Below, piece after piece: positions 31,476 to 42,428 of a stretch of 64,000 nt of DNA. The notes below the pieces were generated by a model. That model had not been told where the DNA came from, searched no databases, and saw nothing but the letters and a program-made list of their open reading frames with translations. Origin of the DNA: Vanrija pseudolonga (taxonomy: Eukaryota; Basidiomycota; Tremellomycetes; Trichosporonales; Trichosporonaceae); contig NC_085853.1 of assembly GCF_020906515.1 (NCBI RefSeq), positions 1,364,001-1,428,000 on the forward strand, written 5' to 3'. The position numbers were made by a program, and so were the translations under genes. Position 1 is the stretch's first letter; each line of letters starts with the position of its first letter.

Positions 31476-33730
31476 ATGACGCAGCCCACAGCATGGCAGC
31501 GCCGCATGCGCCGCGCCCTCGTGCTCATGGGCACAGCGAGCACGGCCTATCTCTTCGTGTCCTATCTCCTCGGCAGGATGCGCGACGGCCGCATCAGGGC
31601 TCTCAAGGAGCGCCGCGAGCGCGAGACGTGAGTAGACTAGATGGCGAGGGCTCGCAGGACGCGAACTGCGGGACAGTGGTGCGACAGTGACAGCGATGTC
31701 GATGGTGATGGCTGGCGACGAGGGCCGCCCGCTCTCTCTCGGCTGTTCAAGCGCGCGAAAACACCACGACGACGTTGCCCGTGCGGCGCCGCTCGCTGGC
31801 GTGCTGTGTCGCTTCGCCGTGTCGCCGATCATCTGGCCTGGACTGGTCGTGGCCCACAGACTGTGATGGTCGGGATGGTCACGATCGACTGGCCTTTCTC
31901 AGCGCCGCGCTACTCGTCCTCTGCCTAGCTCGGACGACCTTCATCGCTCACGCTGACCCACCCACCCTCCAGAATCAAAGCCCACTTCACCTCGCTCCTC
32001 TCCACCATCTCGTTCACGCTGTACGCGCTCCTCCCCACGCTCCAGCCGCAGCTGTTCGCAGCCTACCCCGTCGAAGCGACGAGCCAGGCGCTCCAGGCCA
32101 AGTCCAACCCCGCGGCGGCGGTCGCCGGCCCCCCAGGCGGCGCAAGTATAAGCGATTTAGGCAGTCTGCCCGCCACGAGCTCGGAGGCGACGCCGGGGAG
32201 CACGCCGGCCGACTCGCTCCTCCTCGAGGGGGCGAGCGAGCCCGCCGACCGCGAGCTCGCGGTCCCCCACGTCCATGCGCCCGGCACCATCGCAGAGAGC
32301 GTCACGTCCATCGCCGAGTCCGAGACCACGTCCGGCTCGGCGTCGGACAACGGCGCGGGTGGACCGCACCCCGGCGAGTCGTGGGCGTCCGAGTTCCAGT
32401 CCCGTCTCGGTACCTCCGAGGCACAGACCGAGGACGACATGGTGAGTTGGTCGGACGAGGGGATAGTGCTAACCGCCAGCTTACCGCCTCGACCGTCTCC
32501 CATTCCATCTCGCTTCCTCCTACAGACACGTCTAGCGCCATTCCCTCGCCCACGTCTGAGCGTATTCCCCTCGAGTCGCCCCGCATCGCTGGCGGCTTCT
32601 CGCCCCCCTCGCTCTCTCCTCCCCGCCCGTCGACTTTCTCCAACCCGCCGCCTGACACGCGTACCAAGAAGGAACTGTGGCGTGACCTCAAGGTTGAGAG
32701 TGAGTACCTTCTCGCTGACTCGAGCAACAAGCTAACACTTCCAGGCATCACCCGTGCATTCGCGACCGTCTACCTCGTTCCCCTCGTTTACCTCCTCACC
32801 TCCTCCCAACTGACCATCCTCGCTCGTACTCGCTACCTCTCCGACATCAAGACTGGCAACGCCGTTAACGCCGAGCGCGAGCGCGAAGCCCGCCAGAGGG
32901 ACAACGCGAAGCGGAGTTGGTTTGCCTACTTCTCGGTCGAGAACATGGGCCTGGGCGACTACGCCGACCACGGATCGGCGGCCCTCGACCGCATCTGCAA
33001 CATTCCTGTCGTCGGCTATGCCGGAAAGCTCATCGTCTCGATCCTCCCCTGGGGAAGCACACCCGCTGTCGCTACGATTGTCGACACGCCAGAGGCGGTT
33101 GCTGCCCGCGAGGCCGCTGCCGAGCTTGACCGTGCTGAGTCCGAGCGCCTCTTCCTCACCTACTCATGGTGGCTACTTCACGAGGGCTGGCGCGGCGTCT
33201 CGAGCCGTGTCGAGGTCGCCGTCGACAAGGTGTTTGGCTCGATGCCACTCAAGCGCGACATCTCGGCCCAGGACTGGGACAACCTTGTGCGCGAGATCCG
33301 CGCGGGTGTCGAGACCGACATCGACGACGAAGGCAAGGTGCATCTGTATGACTTCTCCCCCAACATTCTCCCTCCCACGCCGCTGCCTCCCTCGTACGAG
33401 GACTGCCCTCTGCCACTCGACCCTGCCGAGAGCGGGCCGTACCTCGTCTCGCTGCTCAACCAGACGGCCGAGCAGATCAGCGGGCCCGACGCCAGGCTGC
33501 TCATCGACCGCGGCGTTGGCGCCATGCTCGCTGGCCTTGCGGACAATCTCCGCGCCGACGTGTTTGGCGACGACCGCCGCCGCCTCGCCGACCTGCTCCC
33601 CGAGCTCAACCGCTGGGGCCGCAGCATCTGGGAGGGCATCCCCGACGGCGGCGTCGAGACATTGCTCGCGCTCCCCGAGTTTGAGGCCTTTGCCGCGCTC
33701 ATCTTTGGTGACTGGGCCCCTCGTTCATAG
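31476..33730 (+). CDS. PEX3: Peroxisomal biogenesis factor 3
   Basis: Peroxisomal membrane receptor that docks Pex19 with its membrane-protein cargo. Exons 31476-31627, 31973-32441, 32480-32699 and 32745-33730 give about 608 aa. The N terminus has a basic patch and a membrane helix (LVLMGTASTAYLFVSYLLG) followed by a charged stretch (RIRALKERRERE). Exon 2 opens with IKAHFTSLLSTISFTLYALL, and exon 4 with ITRAFATVYLVPLVYLLTSS and QLTILARTRYL, which are signature Pex3 segments. A Ser/Pro/Gly-rich disordered insertion (about 80-265) separates them and explains the length above yeast Pex3 (441 aa). Intron 1 is 345 nt, very long for this locus. The intron 32442-32479 is 38 nt. Confidence 0.92.
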
Positions 33731-34057
33731 AGCAGAATTGGGCGGGTGCGTAGGTGCCGGCACCCGCACGGAAAGCAGTAGCAGCAGTAGCCATTATACC
33801 ACAGTTAGCAGCTTGCATCAGTTACGTGCCACATGCATGAGTCGGAGAGCTGGAGGGCGAGTAGAATGAGGCGTTGTCGGGGCTGGTCCGACACAACACC
33901 ACACGCAACTCGGCGATGTAGACCCGCTGACTCGTTCAACGACAGCGCTTCCAGCCTCAACCCAGCCTCAGAATGCCAGCCAAGAACCACTTGCGCCGCC
34001 GCCACTTCCTCCAACCGCAGCCTTTGATCCATGCATTCGATTAGCAGATTTTGTCGC
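33731..34057. other. Convergent spacer between PEX3 and COX13
   Basis: About 330 bp holding two 3' ends. A GCAGTAGCAGCAGTAGCC stretch lies near 33776-33791. No gene or clear polyadenylation signal is recognised. Confidence 0.35.
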
Positions 34058-34760
34058 TTAAGCGCTCTCGACCTTCTGGTTAACGTCGGGCTGGAGAATG
34101 TCAGCTGCGTCTTCGAGCCAATAACTGCAACTCACGTTGAAGAAGAGCGACTGCATGCCCCAAGGGAAGGGCTTGATGCTGGGGTTGTGTCAGTGCTGCT
34201 TGAGGGGAGTGCGCCGCGCCGCGACTTACCGGATGTTGAGGTACTCGTAAGCCGGGGGGTGGGGGAGCTCGCCGCCGTTCTCCTCCTTGAGGTGCTCGAG
34301 GTGGTGGTGGTGGTCGGCCTCGAGCTTGTACGCCCAGAACGAGCCGCCGATGATGGCGGGGATGCAGGCGAAGAACCTGCGAAGAGAGTTAGTTAGGTGG
34401 CGCTCAGACTCGGGTGTGGGTCGGGCGTGCTCGGGACAGGGACGGCTACTCACGAGATGTTGCGCCAGAGGGCGGTGGTGTCTGGGAGGGTGGGTTAGCA
34501 TGGTCACTTGCATGGGCGGGCAGTGGAGGGGGGCCGCCGTCGTCGTCGTCGTCGCCGAGAGTGTCATGTGGTCGTCGTTGTCGAGACACTTGACGACACG
34601 GCGGCCTCGCTCCGCTCCGCTTGACGGAGCTTCACTACTAACCCTTGGCGTGGGCCTTGACGGCGGCGCGCTGGGCAACAAAGTCGTTACCGGCGGCGCC
34701 GGCCTCGGTGGAGAAGGTGCGGGCGGCGCGGACAGAGGTGCGGAGGACGGGGCGGATCAT
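34058..34760 (-). CDS. COX13: Cytochrome c oxidase subunit VIa
   Basis: Small regulatory subunit of respiratory complex IV in the inner mitochondrial membrane. Exons 34760-34643, a 28-nt exon 34481-34454, 34376-34230, 34178-34136 and 34090-34058 give about 122 aa. A presequence (MIRPVLRTSVRAARTFSTEA) is followed by TTALWRNISFFACIPAIIGG (membrane helix) and the family tail PPAYEYLNIRIKPFPWGMQS, then LFFNPDVNQKVESA. The 28-nt exon supplies DTTALWRNIS, part of the conserved core. Five exons for 122 residues is dense. Length and motif order match yeast Cox13 and animal COX6A. The gene is divergent from SEC63. Confidence 0.95.
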
Positions 34761-35229
34761 GTTGCCAACAAGTGTGAGAGTGGTGAGATGGGGTGTGGTG
34801 TGTCGATGATGGTCGTCGAGATGGCCTGCAGGCAGCAGCAGGCAGCACCCACGCCCAGTCGCGATTCCATCCGCCGACTGCTGGTTGGTGGTGCTGTGGA
34901 CGCAGGACGACGCGGGAGTATTTCCACGTGGCACCCACCCACGGGGTTACGGTGATTCGGCCTTGTTGGCACCCTTTTGAGCTTTTGGCTTGTCGTCAGG
35001 GCCATACCACGTGGCTCTCCCCGACCGACACACCGACACGCCACGCACGCAGCACGACACGCCCGGCTGAGTGTCCTGCCTGCCTGCACCTCGGCGACTA
35101 CCACGTCTACAACACAAGTTACCCGTCTCGTCAGCTTGTCCATCATCTTCTCCCTTCCACCACTTCTTTCATTCTTCTTCCTCAAAACGACGCACGCGCG
35201 CAGAGCGCGCTGTTGACTTTGGACCCAAC
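34761..35229. promoter_or_regulatory. Divergent COX13 / SEC63 promoter region
   Basis: A 469-bp spacer between two starts. The part next to SEC63 is a CT-rich leader with repeated CTTC, including TTCTTTCATTCTTCTTCC near 35163. No TATA box is evident. Confidence 0.4.
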
Positions 35230-37476
35230 ATGCCCGGCATCTCGTACGACGACTCGGGATCACTCGCCTCGTACTTTGGCGTCACCACTCTTGCCCTCCT
35301 CCTGCTGCCAGCCACCTGGTACACCCTTCGCCCAGCACCACGGGGTGAGTAGTGGTCAAGCGACACTGTGGCTTTGGCACGCGCCAAGTTGCTTTGCCGA
35401 CTGATTTGAACGCCGCCCTAACACCCCACAGATAAGCTCCACTCTCTATGCGACTGCTCAGAATGTGTGGCCAACAACAAGCGTAAGCGCAAGCTGCGGT
35501 CCAGCGCAAACTCCGGCCGCCTGGCCTGGTACTTGCTCTTTGTGATCATCGGATGGGCAGTCTTCGCCTACCTGGCCTACGGGCTGTACATTGCCGGTCC
35601 TGGCGCTGGCAACACGGTCTACAACCCCTTTGAGATCCTTGGCATCGCAGACAGCGCAACAGAAAAGGAGATTAAGAAGCACTACAAGAGGCTCTCGCTC
35701 CAATTGTGAGTGCGAGACGTGGGAATGCCTCTGACCCGCAGCCACCCCGACAAGATCAAGCTCGGCGAGAATGAGACGATGGCAGACGCCGAGGCCAAGT
35801 TTGTCGACCTTACCAAGGCCTACAAGTCGCTCACCGACGAGACCATCCGCGAGAACCTCGTCAAGTACGGCAACCCCGACGGACCCCAGCAGCGCGAGGA
35901 CAAGATTGCCATCCCCAAGTGGGTCGTCGAGGGCCAGAGCTCGGCCTGGGTTCTCCTCGCCTACGGTGTCGTCCTCGGCCTCGGTATTCCTTTCGTTGTT
36001 GGCCGCTGGTGGTTCCGCCAGCGTGCCCTTACCCGTGACGGCATCCTGAACGGCACTGCCGAGGCCTTCTTCCACCAGGTGCACGAGGACTCGGACGTTG
36101 TCAACCTCCTCACTGTTCTGTCCACCGCTCACGAGTTCCGTCCCGTTCTGGAAGGCAAGCGCAGCGGGTCGAAGAAGCAGCGCAAGGAGCGCCAGGCACG
36201 CATCGAGGAGCTGGAGAAGGTCATTGAGGAGAAGCGCGAGGAGCTGCTCATCGAGGAGAGCCCCACGATCCGAGTCGACTCGCGCGCTACCGTCAACACT
36301 GCCGTCGCCCGCCGCGCGCGTGCGCTTCTCTGGGCCCACCTCCTCCGCCTCGAGCTCGAGCCCGAGCTCCAGGAGGAGCAGCTCGCCGTTATCCGCCTCC
36401 TTCCCCCTCTCCTCAACGGTCTTACCAACATTGCTCTCGCTCACAACTGGCTCAAGGCGTCGCTCGCATGCTACCATCTCCAGTCGTCTCTCGTTCAGGC
36501 CGTTCCTGTCGGCACCTCGCCCATCGCCGAGCTCCCCGGTATCTCGCTCAAGGAGGCCCAGGAGATTTCGATCACTAAGGACGCTGAGGGACGCCGCTGG
36601 CTTGAGCGTTACATCAAGGCTGACGTCACTGGACACGATGAGGCCAACAAGATTGCCAAGAAGACTGTCAAGCTCGAGGTCGTGAGCGCCGAGTTCAAGG
36701 TCACTGGCGAGAAGACTGTCACCCCCGGCTCGATTGTCAACCTGGTCACCAAGCTCCGCTACGTCTACCCCAACACTGTCACCGTCTCCAACGGCACCGC
36801 CGCTGTGCGTGGCGACTCGGTCGAGGCTGTCGAGGGCGCCGTCGAGCCCAAGGAGGGAGAATTGGATGAGAAGAAGGAGCTCAAGGAGAAGCTCGCGATT
36901 GTGGACGAGAAGAAGAAGAAGGCCGAGCCAGCGCCCACGCCGAAGAAGAGCGGCAAGGCGCCCAAACCCACCCCTCAGGGCTACGCCCACGCTCCCCACT
37001 GGCCAGCAGACCGCAAGGCGCAGTGCTTTGTTCTGCTGGGCGACTCCAAGCTCGACAAGGTCATTGTCCAGCCCATGCGCGTCGCCGACATTCCCCTCCC
37101 CAACGCCGACGGCACACCTGCCGAGCCCAAGGAGTACAGCCTCCAGTTCCAGGCGCCGCCATCGGCCAACCTGTACTCGTTTGTGCAGTACTTGTCGAGC
37201 GACACGTTTGTCGGGGCCGACGTTGCGCGCCCGATCATGCTGCGCGTCGACGAGGCGACCGAGGTCGAGAGCGACGACGACGACATTTCAGAGCCAGAGG
37301 AGGACTCGCTTGCCGGCCAGATGGCGCTGATGCGCGGCGGCAAGGTCAAGCCGTCAGGAGTGCACGGTGGCGGCGATGGAGACGAGAGCGAGTACGAGAC
37401 AGACACGTCAAGTGACGAGGAGGGCCCGCGCCGCGGCCGTGCGATCAACGAGGATACGGACAGCGATAGCGACTAA
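35230..37476 (+). CDS. SEC63: ER translocon component Sec63 (DnaJ-type)
   Basis: Partner of Sec61/Sec62 that recruits Kar2/BiP to the ER membrane for post-translational import. Exons 35230-35344, 35432-35705 and 35742-37476 give about 707 aa. Membrane helices lie near 14-32 (GVTTLALLLLPATWY), 60-84 (WYLLFVIIGWAVFAYLAYGL) and about 190-208. A luminal J domain lies at about 95-165, with its HPDK at 131-134 created by the exon 2/3 junction. The Brl/Sec63 domain follows, with a charged coiled segment (KKQRKERQARIEELEKVIEE), GISLKEAQEISITKD and the Ig-like end. The C terminus is strongly acidic with Ser-Asp repeats, the known Sec62-binding or CK2-type tail. A Lys/Glu linker lies around 535-575. 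Confidence 0.96.
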
Positions 37477-37840
37477 GTCGGCGTCTCTCGACCCTCGCAG
37501 CATTGTCCATGAACATTCCCTTTGCAACCACCAGTACACACACAGTAGCCCCCCCTTGTTAAATACATTGCATCGCGCGTCCCAGCTCGACAAGCGTCAC
37601 TTGTCGTGGATACCCAATGTTTGGTGATACCTTGATCATCCCCATGCATTCATCTGCAAAGTTGCGAGGATGAGGCGCTGAGGTCGCACTAGGAGAATGT
37701 GGCATAAAGTCGCTGTCGTAAGCGTCAGTTTTGCCGCGCCCAACCCTGCCTCCGCCATGCCACGGATACGATACATCGGATATAGACATAACAGGGATGG
37801 TGCGGATACACACAGACAAAGGCGAGTGAGAGGGAGGGAG
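37477..37840. other. Convergent 3' spacer
   Basis: The region between SEC63 and the next minus-strand gene contains TTAAATACATT near 37559, a plausible 3' processing region. No other structure is recognised. Confidence 0.35.
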
Positions 37841-40039
37841 CTATCGCCGAGACCAAGGTGACGAGTCATCAGAGCTGCCGCTGACGCGACGGCCTAGGCC
37901 GCGCGCTGCGGCAGTGTAAGCGTAGGCAGTCTCGAGATGCCGTCCCTCACGACTTACCCGTGCGCCACAGCCGTGAGCGAATGGACCAAGTCCACTACCA
38001 CACGGCTTCTTGCGGTGCTGCGCCTGTTTCTTGAGCCACTCTTTCCTGGCCCTCTTACTCTCGTGCTTGCCCCAGCTGCTGCAGCCTCTCTTCTTCGTCT
38101 TCGTCTTGTGCTTCTGACGGTCTGCCTCGGCATCCTGGGCACGCTCCTCGGCGCGGAGGTATGACGAGAAGGACGCGTCGGTGCCGTCATGCTCGATGTA
38201 CTCGAGGAACTCGGAGGCGGCCTTGAGCGCATTGTCAAGCCCGCGGCGCGCTTGCTTGAGCGTGGCGAACCCGCGTGCTTTGAGATCGACTGCGGCCTGC
38301 GCGGCACGCTCGCAGCGGCCATTGGCGCAAGCCAGGTTGTGAACGTGCTGTTGCAAGGTCTCGCCGTCATTGGGGAGCGCACGGCTTGCGCGAAGCCTTG
38401 TAGCCGCGTCGTTGAGAATACCAAAGACGTGGCCCTGCCCCTGCTGGAAGAGATCATATGCCATGGCGGAAGCAGCGCGAAGGGCGTGGTAGTCGGCCTC
38501 AAGGTCGTCGCGGATGGTGGTGAACACGCGTGACGTTAGGGCAGCGACCATGTCGAGACTCCATGTGATGTAATCAGCCATCAGAACCAGCGAGCGCGCG
38601 ATGGTCTCTGAAACTGCGCTGTCGGTACGAGGCTGCTCTCCAGCCGGCTCGGGCTGCTCCTCGGCATCTTTGGTAGTCGCCAGGTCCTTGGGCGGCGGGA
38701 CGGCCACCTCGCCAACCTTGTTTCTCGACCAGCGGTAAGTCTTGGAGATGCGGTTGACCTTGAGGTCAGTTGCGGCTGGCTCCTTGACTGTGGCGGGCGC
38801 CTGGGGAGGGTGCGCTGGTGCCTCGACGGGCTTGGGCGTCTCGGCCGACAGGGCAGAGAGGGCGTGGAGGACAACAGAGAGGTTGGGGGTCCGAATCCAG
38901 TTGACGCTGGTCACAGCCGCGGCAGGGGCTGGGACGGGCTCGACATGGGGCGGAACAAGAGGTGGTGGTGCAACGTCCTGAACTGCAGGCGGCACCTGCA
39001 GGCCCAGGCCTCTGAGCGCAGGTGAGAGGGCGCCAGTGACGAGCTCTGCGAAGCGCATGGGGCCGAGTTCGAGAATGAGGTAAATGCTGAAGACGACAAA
39101 GATCATGGACCTGGGGTGAGCTCTGTGCGTCGGTTGTCTCACGCACCATGATCCGCGGCGGACGGGAGGGTTGACGTGGGCAGAATGAGGCCGAAAAGAA
39201 GTGCCGGCGTCGTCGACGTCGGCGGTGTTGTTGTTGTTGGTCGTCTCGGCCTTTGTGGTGCTCTCAGCCTTGGTCTCACGGCTGCTGCCGCCCTCGGCCT
39301 TGAAGTCGGTGTCTTCCGCGCCCTTGTCCTCGTCCTCTTCGTGCTCCTCAAGGAGGGGCTTGCCGTCGACGACGGGCTCCCAGAGGGTACTCCCGCGGGC
39401 GGGCTCGGTGTTGGCAACTGAACGAATGTTGGCGAGCGAGTGGCTCGGCGTGTTCATAACAGTGCTCGCACTGCCGCCCGTCATGAAGCTCGCGCTAGCA
39501 CTGTTGGGATCCGGAAAGATGAACGAGCGCTGGAACGCCGACGCCGTGTCGTCGACATTACCAAGCAGCGGGGTCTCGAGGTCGACGCTCGCGTCGTCGG
39601 GGTCGGCGTCGTCCGTGTCCGTCTCGCCCGGCCGCTCGCTCCCGCCGTCCGAGCTCAGCGCCCACGGCTCCTGGCCATCATCGGACGCGACTTCAGACGG
39701 CTCGTTGCTCGAGCGGCCGAGCTCGATGATCGTGCTGCTGCCCAGGGCGGACGAGCCGGAGCCGGGGGCATTGGGGCGGGGTGGGCGAGTGACCTCGAGC
39801 CACGAGGCGTCGAGGTCAGATGACGAGATACTAAGCGCGAGGTCTGGGTCCGCCTCGTCGCCCGCGACCGACGAGCCCGACTCGGACGGCGGCGGCGACG
39901 CGCTGCGCCCCGTGACGGTGTCGCCGCGTCTACGGTGGGCTGTCATGTGCTGGTGCTGGTGTTCTGGGGGGTGTGGTGATGAGCTAGTGCTCGGTGCTGC
40001 TGCCGTGTCAGCTGCCCACTGGCGGCAGTACTCGGACAT
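37841..40039 (-). CDS. Unknown protein with one central membrane segment
   Basis: An essentially open frame from ATG 40039 gives about 730 aa if unspliced. I do not recognise the family. Residues 1-300 are acidic, Ser-rich and disordered. A hydrophobic segment (MIFVVFSIYLILELGPM) sits near 310, probably a single membrane anchor. A Pro/Ala-rich linker and a long helical region (about 450-640, for example LNDAATRLRASRAL and QARRGLDNALKAASEFLEYI) follow, with a Lys/Arg-rich tail. Two introns may be hidden: a stop-free 36-nt one (39111-39146) with a GTGCGT donor, and one at 37906-37957 with a strong GTAAGT donor. Splicing the second moves the stop to 37894 and shortens the tail to about three residues after the junction. 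The 3' end is therefore uncertain. Confidence 0.6.
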   Translation of the reverse strand: MSEYCRQWAADTAAAPSTSSSPHPPEHQHQHMTAHRRRGDTVTGRSASPPPSESGSSVAGDEADPDLALSISSSDLDASWLEVTRPPRPNAPGSGSSALGSSTIIELGRSSNEPSEVASDDGQEPWALSSDGGSERPGETDTDDADPDDASVDLETPLLGNVDDTASAFQRSFIFPDPNSASASFMTGGSASTVMNTPSHSLANIRSVANTEPARGSTLWEPVVDGKPLLEEHEEDEDKGAEDTDFKAEGGSSRETKAESTTKAETTNNNNTADVDDAGTSFRPHSAHVNPPVRRGSWCVRQPTHRAHPRSMIFVVFSIYLILELGPMRFAELVTGALSPALRGLGLQVPPAVQDVAPPPLVPPHVEPVPAPAAAVTSVNWIRTPNLSVVLHALSALSAETPKPVEAPAHPPQAPATVKEPAATDLKVNRISKTYRWSRNKVGEVAVPPPKDLATTKDAEEQPEPAGEQPRTDSAVSETIARSLVLMADYITWSLDMVAALTSRVFTTIRDDLEADYHALRAASAMAYDLFQQGQGHVFGILNDAATRLRASRALPNDGETLQQHVHNLACANGRCERAAQAAVDLKARGFATLKQARRGLDNALKAASEFLEYIEHDGTDASFSSYLRAEERAQDAEADRQKHKTKTKKRGCSSWGKHESKRARKEWLKKQAQHRKKPCGSGLGPFAHGCGARVSREGRHLETAYAYTAAARGLGRRVSGSSDDSSPWSRR

Positions 40040-41011
40040 TGTGGTGGGTGGGGGGTAGTACAAGAGAAAGATAGAATGAGATCAGAAGCAAAGTGTGTGG
40101 GGGGGGGGAAGGCGACGGGGGTACGTACCCTGGGGGGCGGCCTAACGTGGGATTGTAACGGGGTGACTGGGGCGCACAGCGCGGTGGAGGCCGAGTGCAG
40201 CTGAGTGATGGTGAGTAGGTGTGCGTGCGGTGCGAGGTGTGTAGGGTAGGCAGGAGCACTGGCGCATGGGCCTGATCGACTCACCTGGGTGGGTTGGACG
40301 AGGGCAGGCTGACAACGAGTGTAAGCGGCGGTCGGTCGGTCGGGTGGCGACAACGAGGGTGCTGGGAAGGCGTCGATGTTGGCGTCGGCGTCGAGGTCGA
40401 GGTGGGTGTGCTGCTCTGTGCTGCGCGTGGCCGAGGAGCAATGTACAAGAGAGAGAAGTGTGGTGTGCTGTACGAGGTTGAGTGTCAGCGTCGTCGTCGT
40501 TGTGGGGGGAGGCTGCGAGTCGCGACGGGTTGATAGCCGCTTGCGGCGGGCAGGTCACGGGGTGTCATCGGGAAACGAACGAGGTCACCGCAGCTGGGCA
40601 AACGACACACGACACGTACTTGTCTCTACTCTTGACGTGGCGCGCTTTGCTGGCGTGGCAGTTGCTCGCGAGACACGGGTCAGTCGTTATACTGCGTGCC
40701 GCTGGGACGTGTGGTACAGAGTTGTGCAAAGTGCAAGACAGCGTCGCGCGCAACACGCCTGCGCGGTATTCACCTTATCGCAGTTCACACGTTACCCCGC
40801 AGCGGCGCCGATTCGCCACCGCGCCGTACCGCGCCAGCAATCCGCGCAGCAAGCACGCCGCAGAGCACAACGAGCGCGTATGATACATCTCTCCATACAT
40901 GCTTACAGCAATACTCTACATGTGCCGTGCGTTTCTCAATGTCACCTCAACACCCTTCCCCACAACCCGCTTCGTCATTGCCACCCAGCTTGACGACTAC
41001 GGATTCAGCCG
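40040..41011. other. Intergenic region, no gene seen
   Basis: About 970 bp upstream of the unknown membrane protein (minus) and downstream of the RAD51-like gene (minus). It is G-rich and TG-rich near 40040-40500 and more AC-rich later. Open frames here lack starts, domains or splice logic. Confidence 0.35.
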
Positions 41012-42428
41012 TCATCGGGGCCCCGCATTGGCCGTCCCTCTCCCTCGTGCAGCGGCGGCGTCGGCCTCGAGCCCGACCTGGTGCGCGCGGAGGATTGCGC
41101 GCTGATTCGGCTTGTTGCTGCCGCCTGCGAGCGTGGCTGCTAGAGGGCCTATTGCTGGGCGGCCGGTGATGTACCCCGCTGATCTGGCAGCGGTGGTCTC
41201 GTCGTCGCGTGGCGGGGGGACGACGTCGAAGAGAGCGGTTCCGTCCTGCGCGCGTCAGCTGTGTTCGTATTCGTCCTAGCTCACAGTATCCACGACCGCC
41301 CACACGCCCGATGTCTGTTGTTAGCGCTGTAACCCCACACACCTACCGAAACGCGGCTCTTGACCACCTCGACGACGATCCGAAGACCAGCCTTGCCGGC
41401 CCGCTCGCGCTCCCCCTCGTCCGCGAGCCCGAAGACGCGCGCCGAGTCCTGTAATAGCAGCTCGACGTCGCATGTGAACGGGAAGCTCGCTCCAAGGGCA
41501 GGCTTCAGCGTCGTGGCGGTGAACACGCTGGCAGGATTCGTAGGAGATGCGGACGCCGTGGCGTTGAGGACGAGCGTGAGCAGGCCGCGGGTGTGAGTCA
41601 GGCTCGCGAGGGTCTCCATCGCGGACACCATGGTCGCGTGGCCTGTGGCGCGGGTCAGCACTGGCCATCGTCAAGGAACCCACCCTCCGCACTTGACCCC
41701 ATCAGCCCGTCGCGGAACAGCGCCCCAGCGTTGTCCAGCACGAGGACCTTGGCGCGTGCGTCGATGCCGCCCAGCACGTCGAAGAGCGCGTCGGGCGTGA
41801 AGACGCGGGAGACGGTCAGGCGGTCGAGCACAGCGCCAGCTTCCTCGCCCTGGGACCGTCAGCTTCCTGAGACCTGAGACCTGAGACCCACCTCGACACC
41901 GTAGGCTGCGAGCACGGCCGCCGCGCGAGACGCGTTGAACGCGCCCTCCGTGTCGAGCCAGTGTGCCGTGGCCTCCGCATCGGCAAGGAGCACCCGCAAC
42001 GCAGCATGCAGCGCGAGTAACTATCATATCAGCCAAGCCTCCTTTCCTCTGTACGCACCGTCTTGCCCACGCGCGGCGGCCCAGCGAGCTGCAGCACGCC
42101 GACCCCGAACGCAGCCAACGCGTCGTCCACACCGGCGGCGCCGAAGCCCGCAAACGCTGGCGCTGGCGCTGTCTCCGTTCGTAGTGCATCGCCACGGTGT
42201 ATAGGCGGCGCAGTGTGCGCCAAACACGCTGCAGCGAGCTCGTCCACCCCGTCCCCGTCTGCGCCGAGGAAGGACAGCAGCACCGCCCGCGGCGTGAGGA
42301 GGACCTGCTCTGTCGTCTTGACGCCGTGCGGGTCTGCGTGCGTGAGCTTGTGGCGTGCGTAGGAGCTCACCGAGCAGCGGGACGAGGGGTTGTAGGTGTG
42401 CTGGGAGGGGCAGGCGCTTTAGTAGCAT
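41012..42428 (-). CDS. RAD51/RecA-family DNA repair paralogue
   Basis: Predicted ATPase that assists Rad51 filament formation in homologous recombination. Exons 42428-42371, 42333-42059, 42020-41892, 41849-41684, 41642-41347 and 41245-41012 give about 385 aa. Walker A is GPPRVGKT at about 104-111, ending exactly at the exon 2/3 boundary. The RecA core continues with HWLDTEGAFNASRAA near 127, Walker B as KVLVLDNAGALF near 190, and KPALGASFPF near 260, the last a hallmark of XRCC3/RAD51D/Rad57-type paralogues. The N-terminal part lacks an obvious helix-hairpin-helix signature. I cannot tell which paralogue this is. Intron 1 is 37 nt, and intron 3 contains a triple 7-bp repeat. It starts 263 bp from the divergent MED22 start. 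Confidence 0.85.
41867..41887. repeat. Three tandem copies of CTGAGAC inside an intron
   Basis: The 21-bp perfect tandem repeat lies in intron 3 of the RAD51-like gene. On the sense strand it reads GTCTCAG three times, so it offers three extra AG acceptor-like sites upstream of the used one at 41850. Confidence 0.85.

Noticed and set aside
35458-36999. 513-codon open frame antisense to SEC63
   Set aside because: It is a mirror of SEC63 codons in GC-rich DNA and consists of repetitive Leu/Val/Gly/Asp. SEC63 motifs on the plus strand explain the sequence.
40482-40883. Open frame of 133 codons upstream of the membrane-anchored unknown gene
   Set aside because: Low-complexity Ser/Arg/Val sequence with several overlapping frames equally open; no homology signal or splice support.
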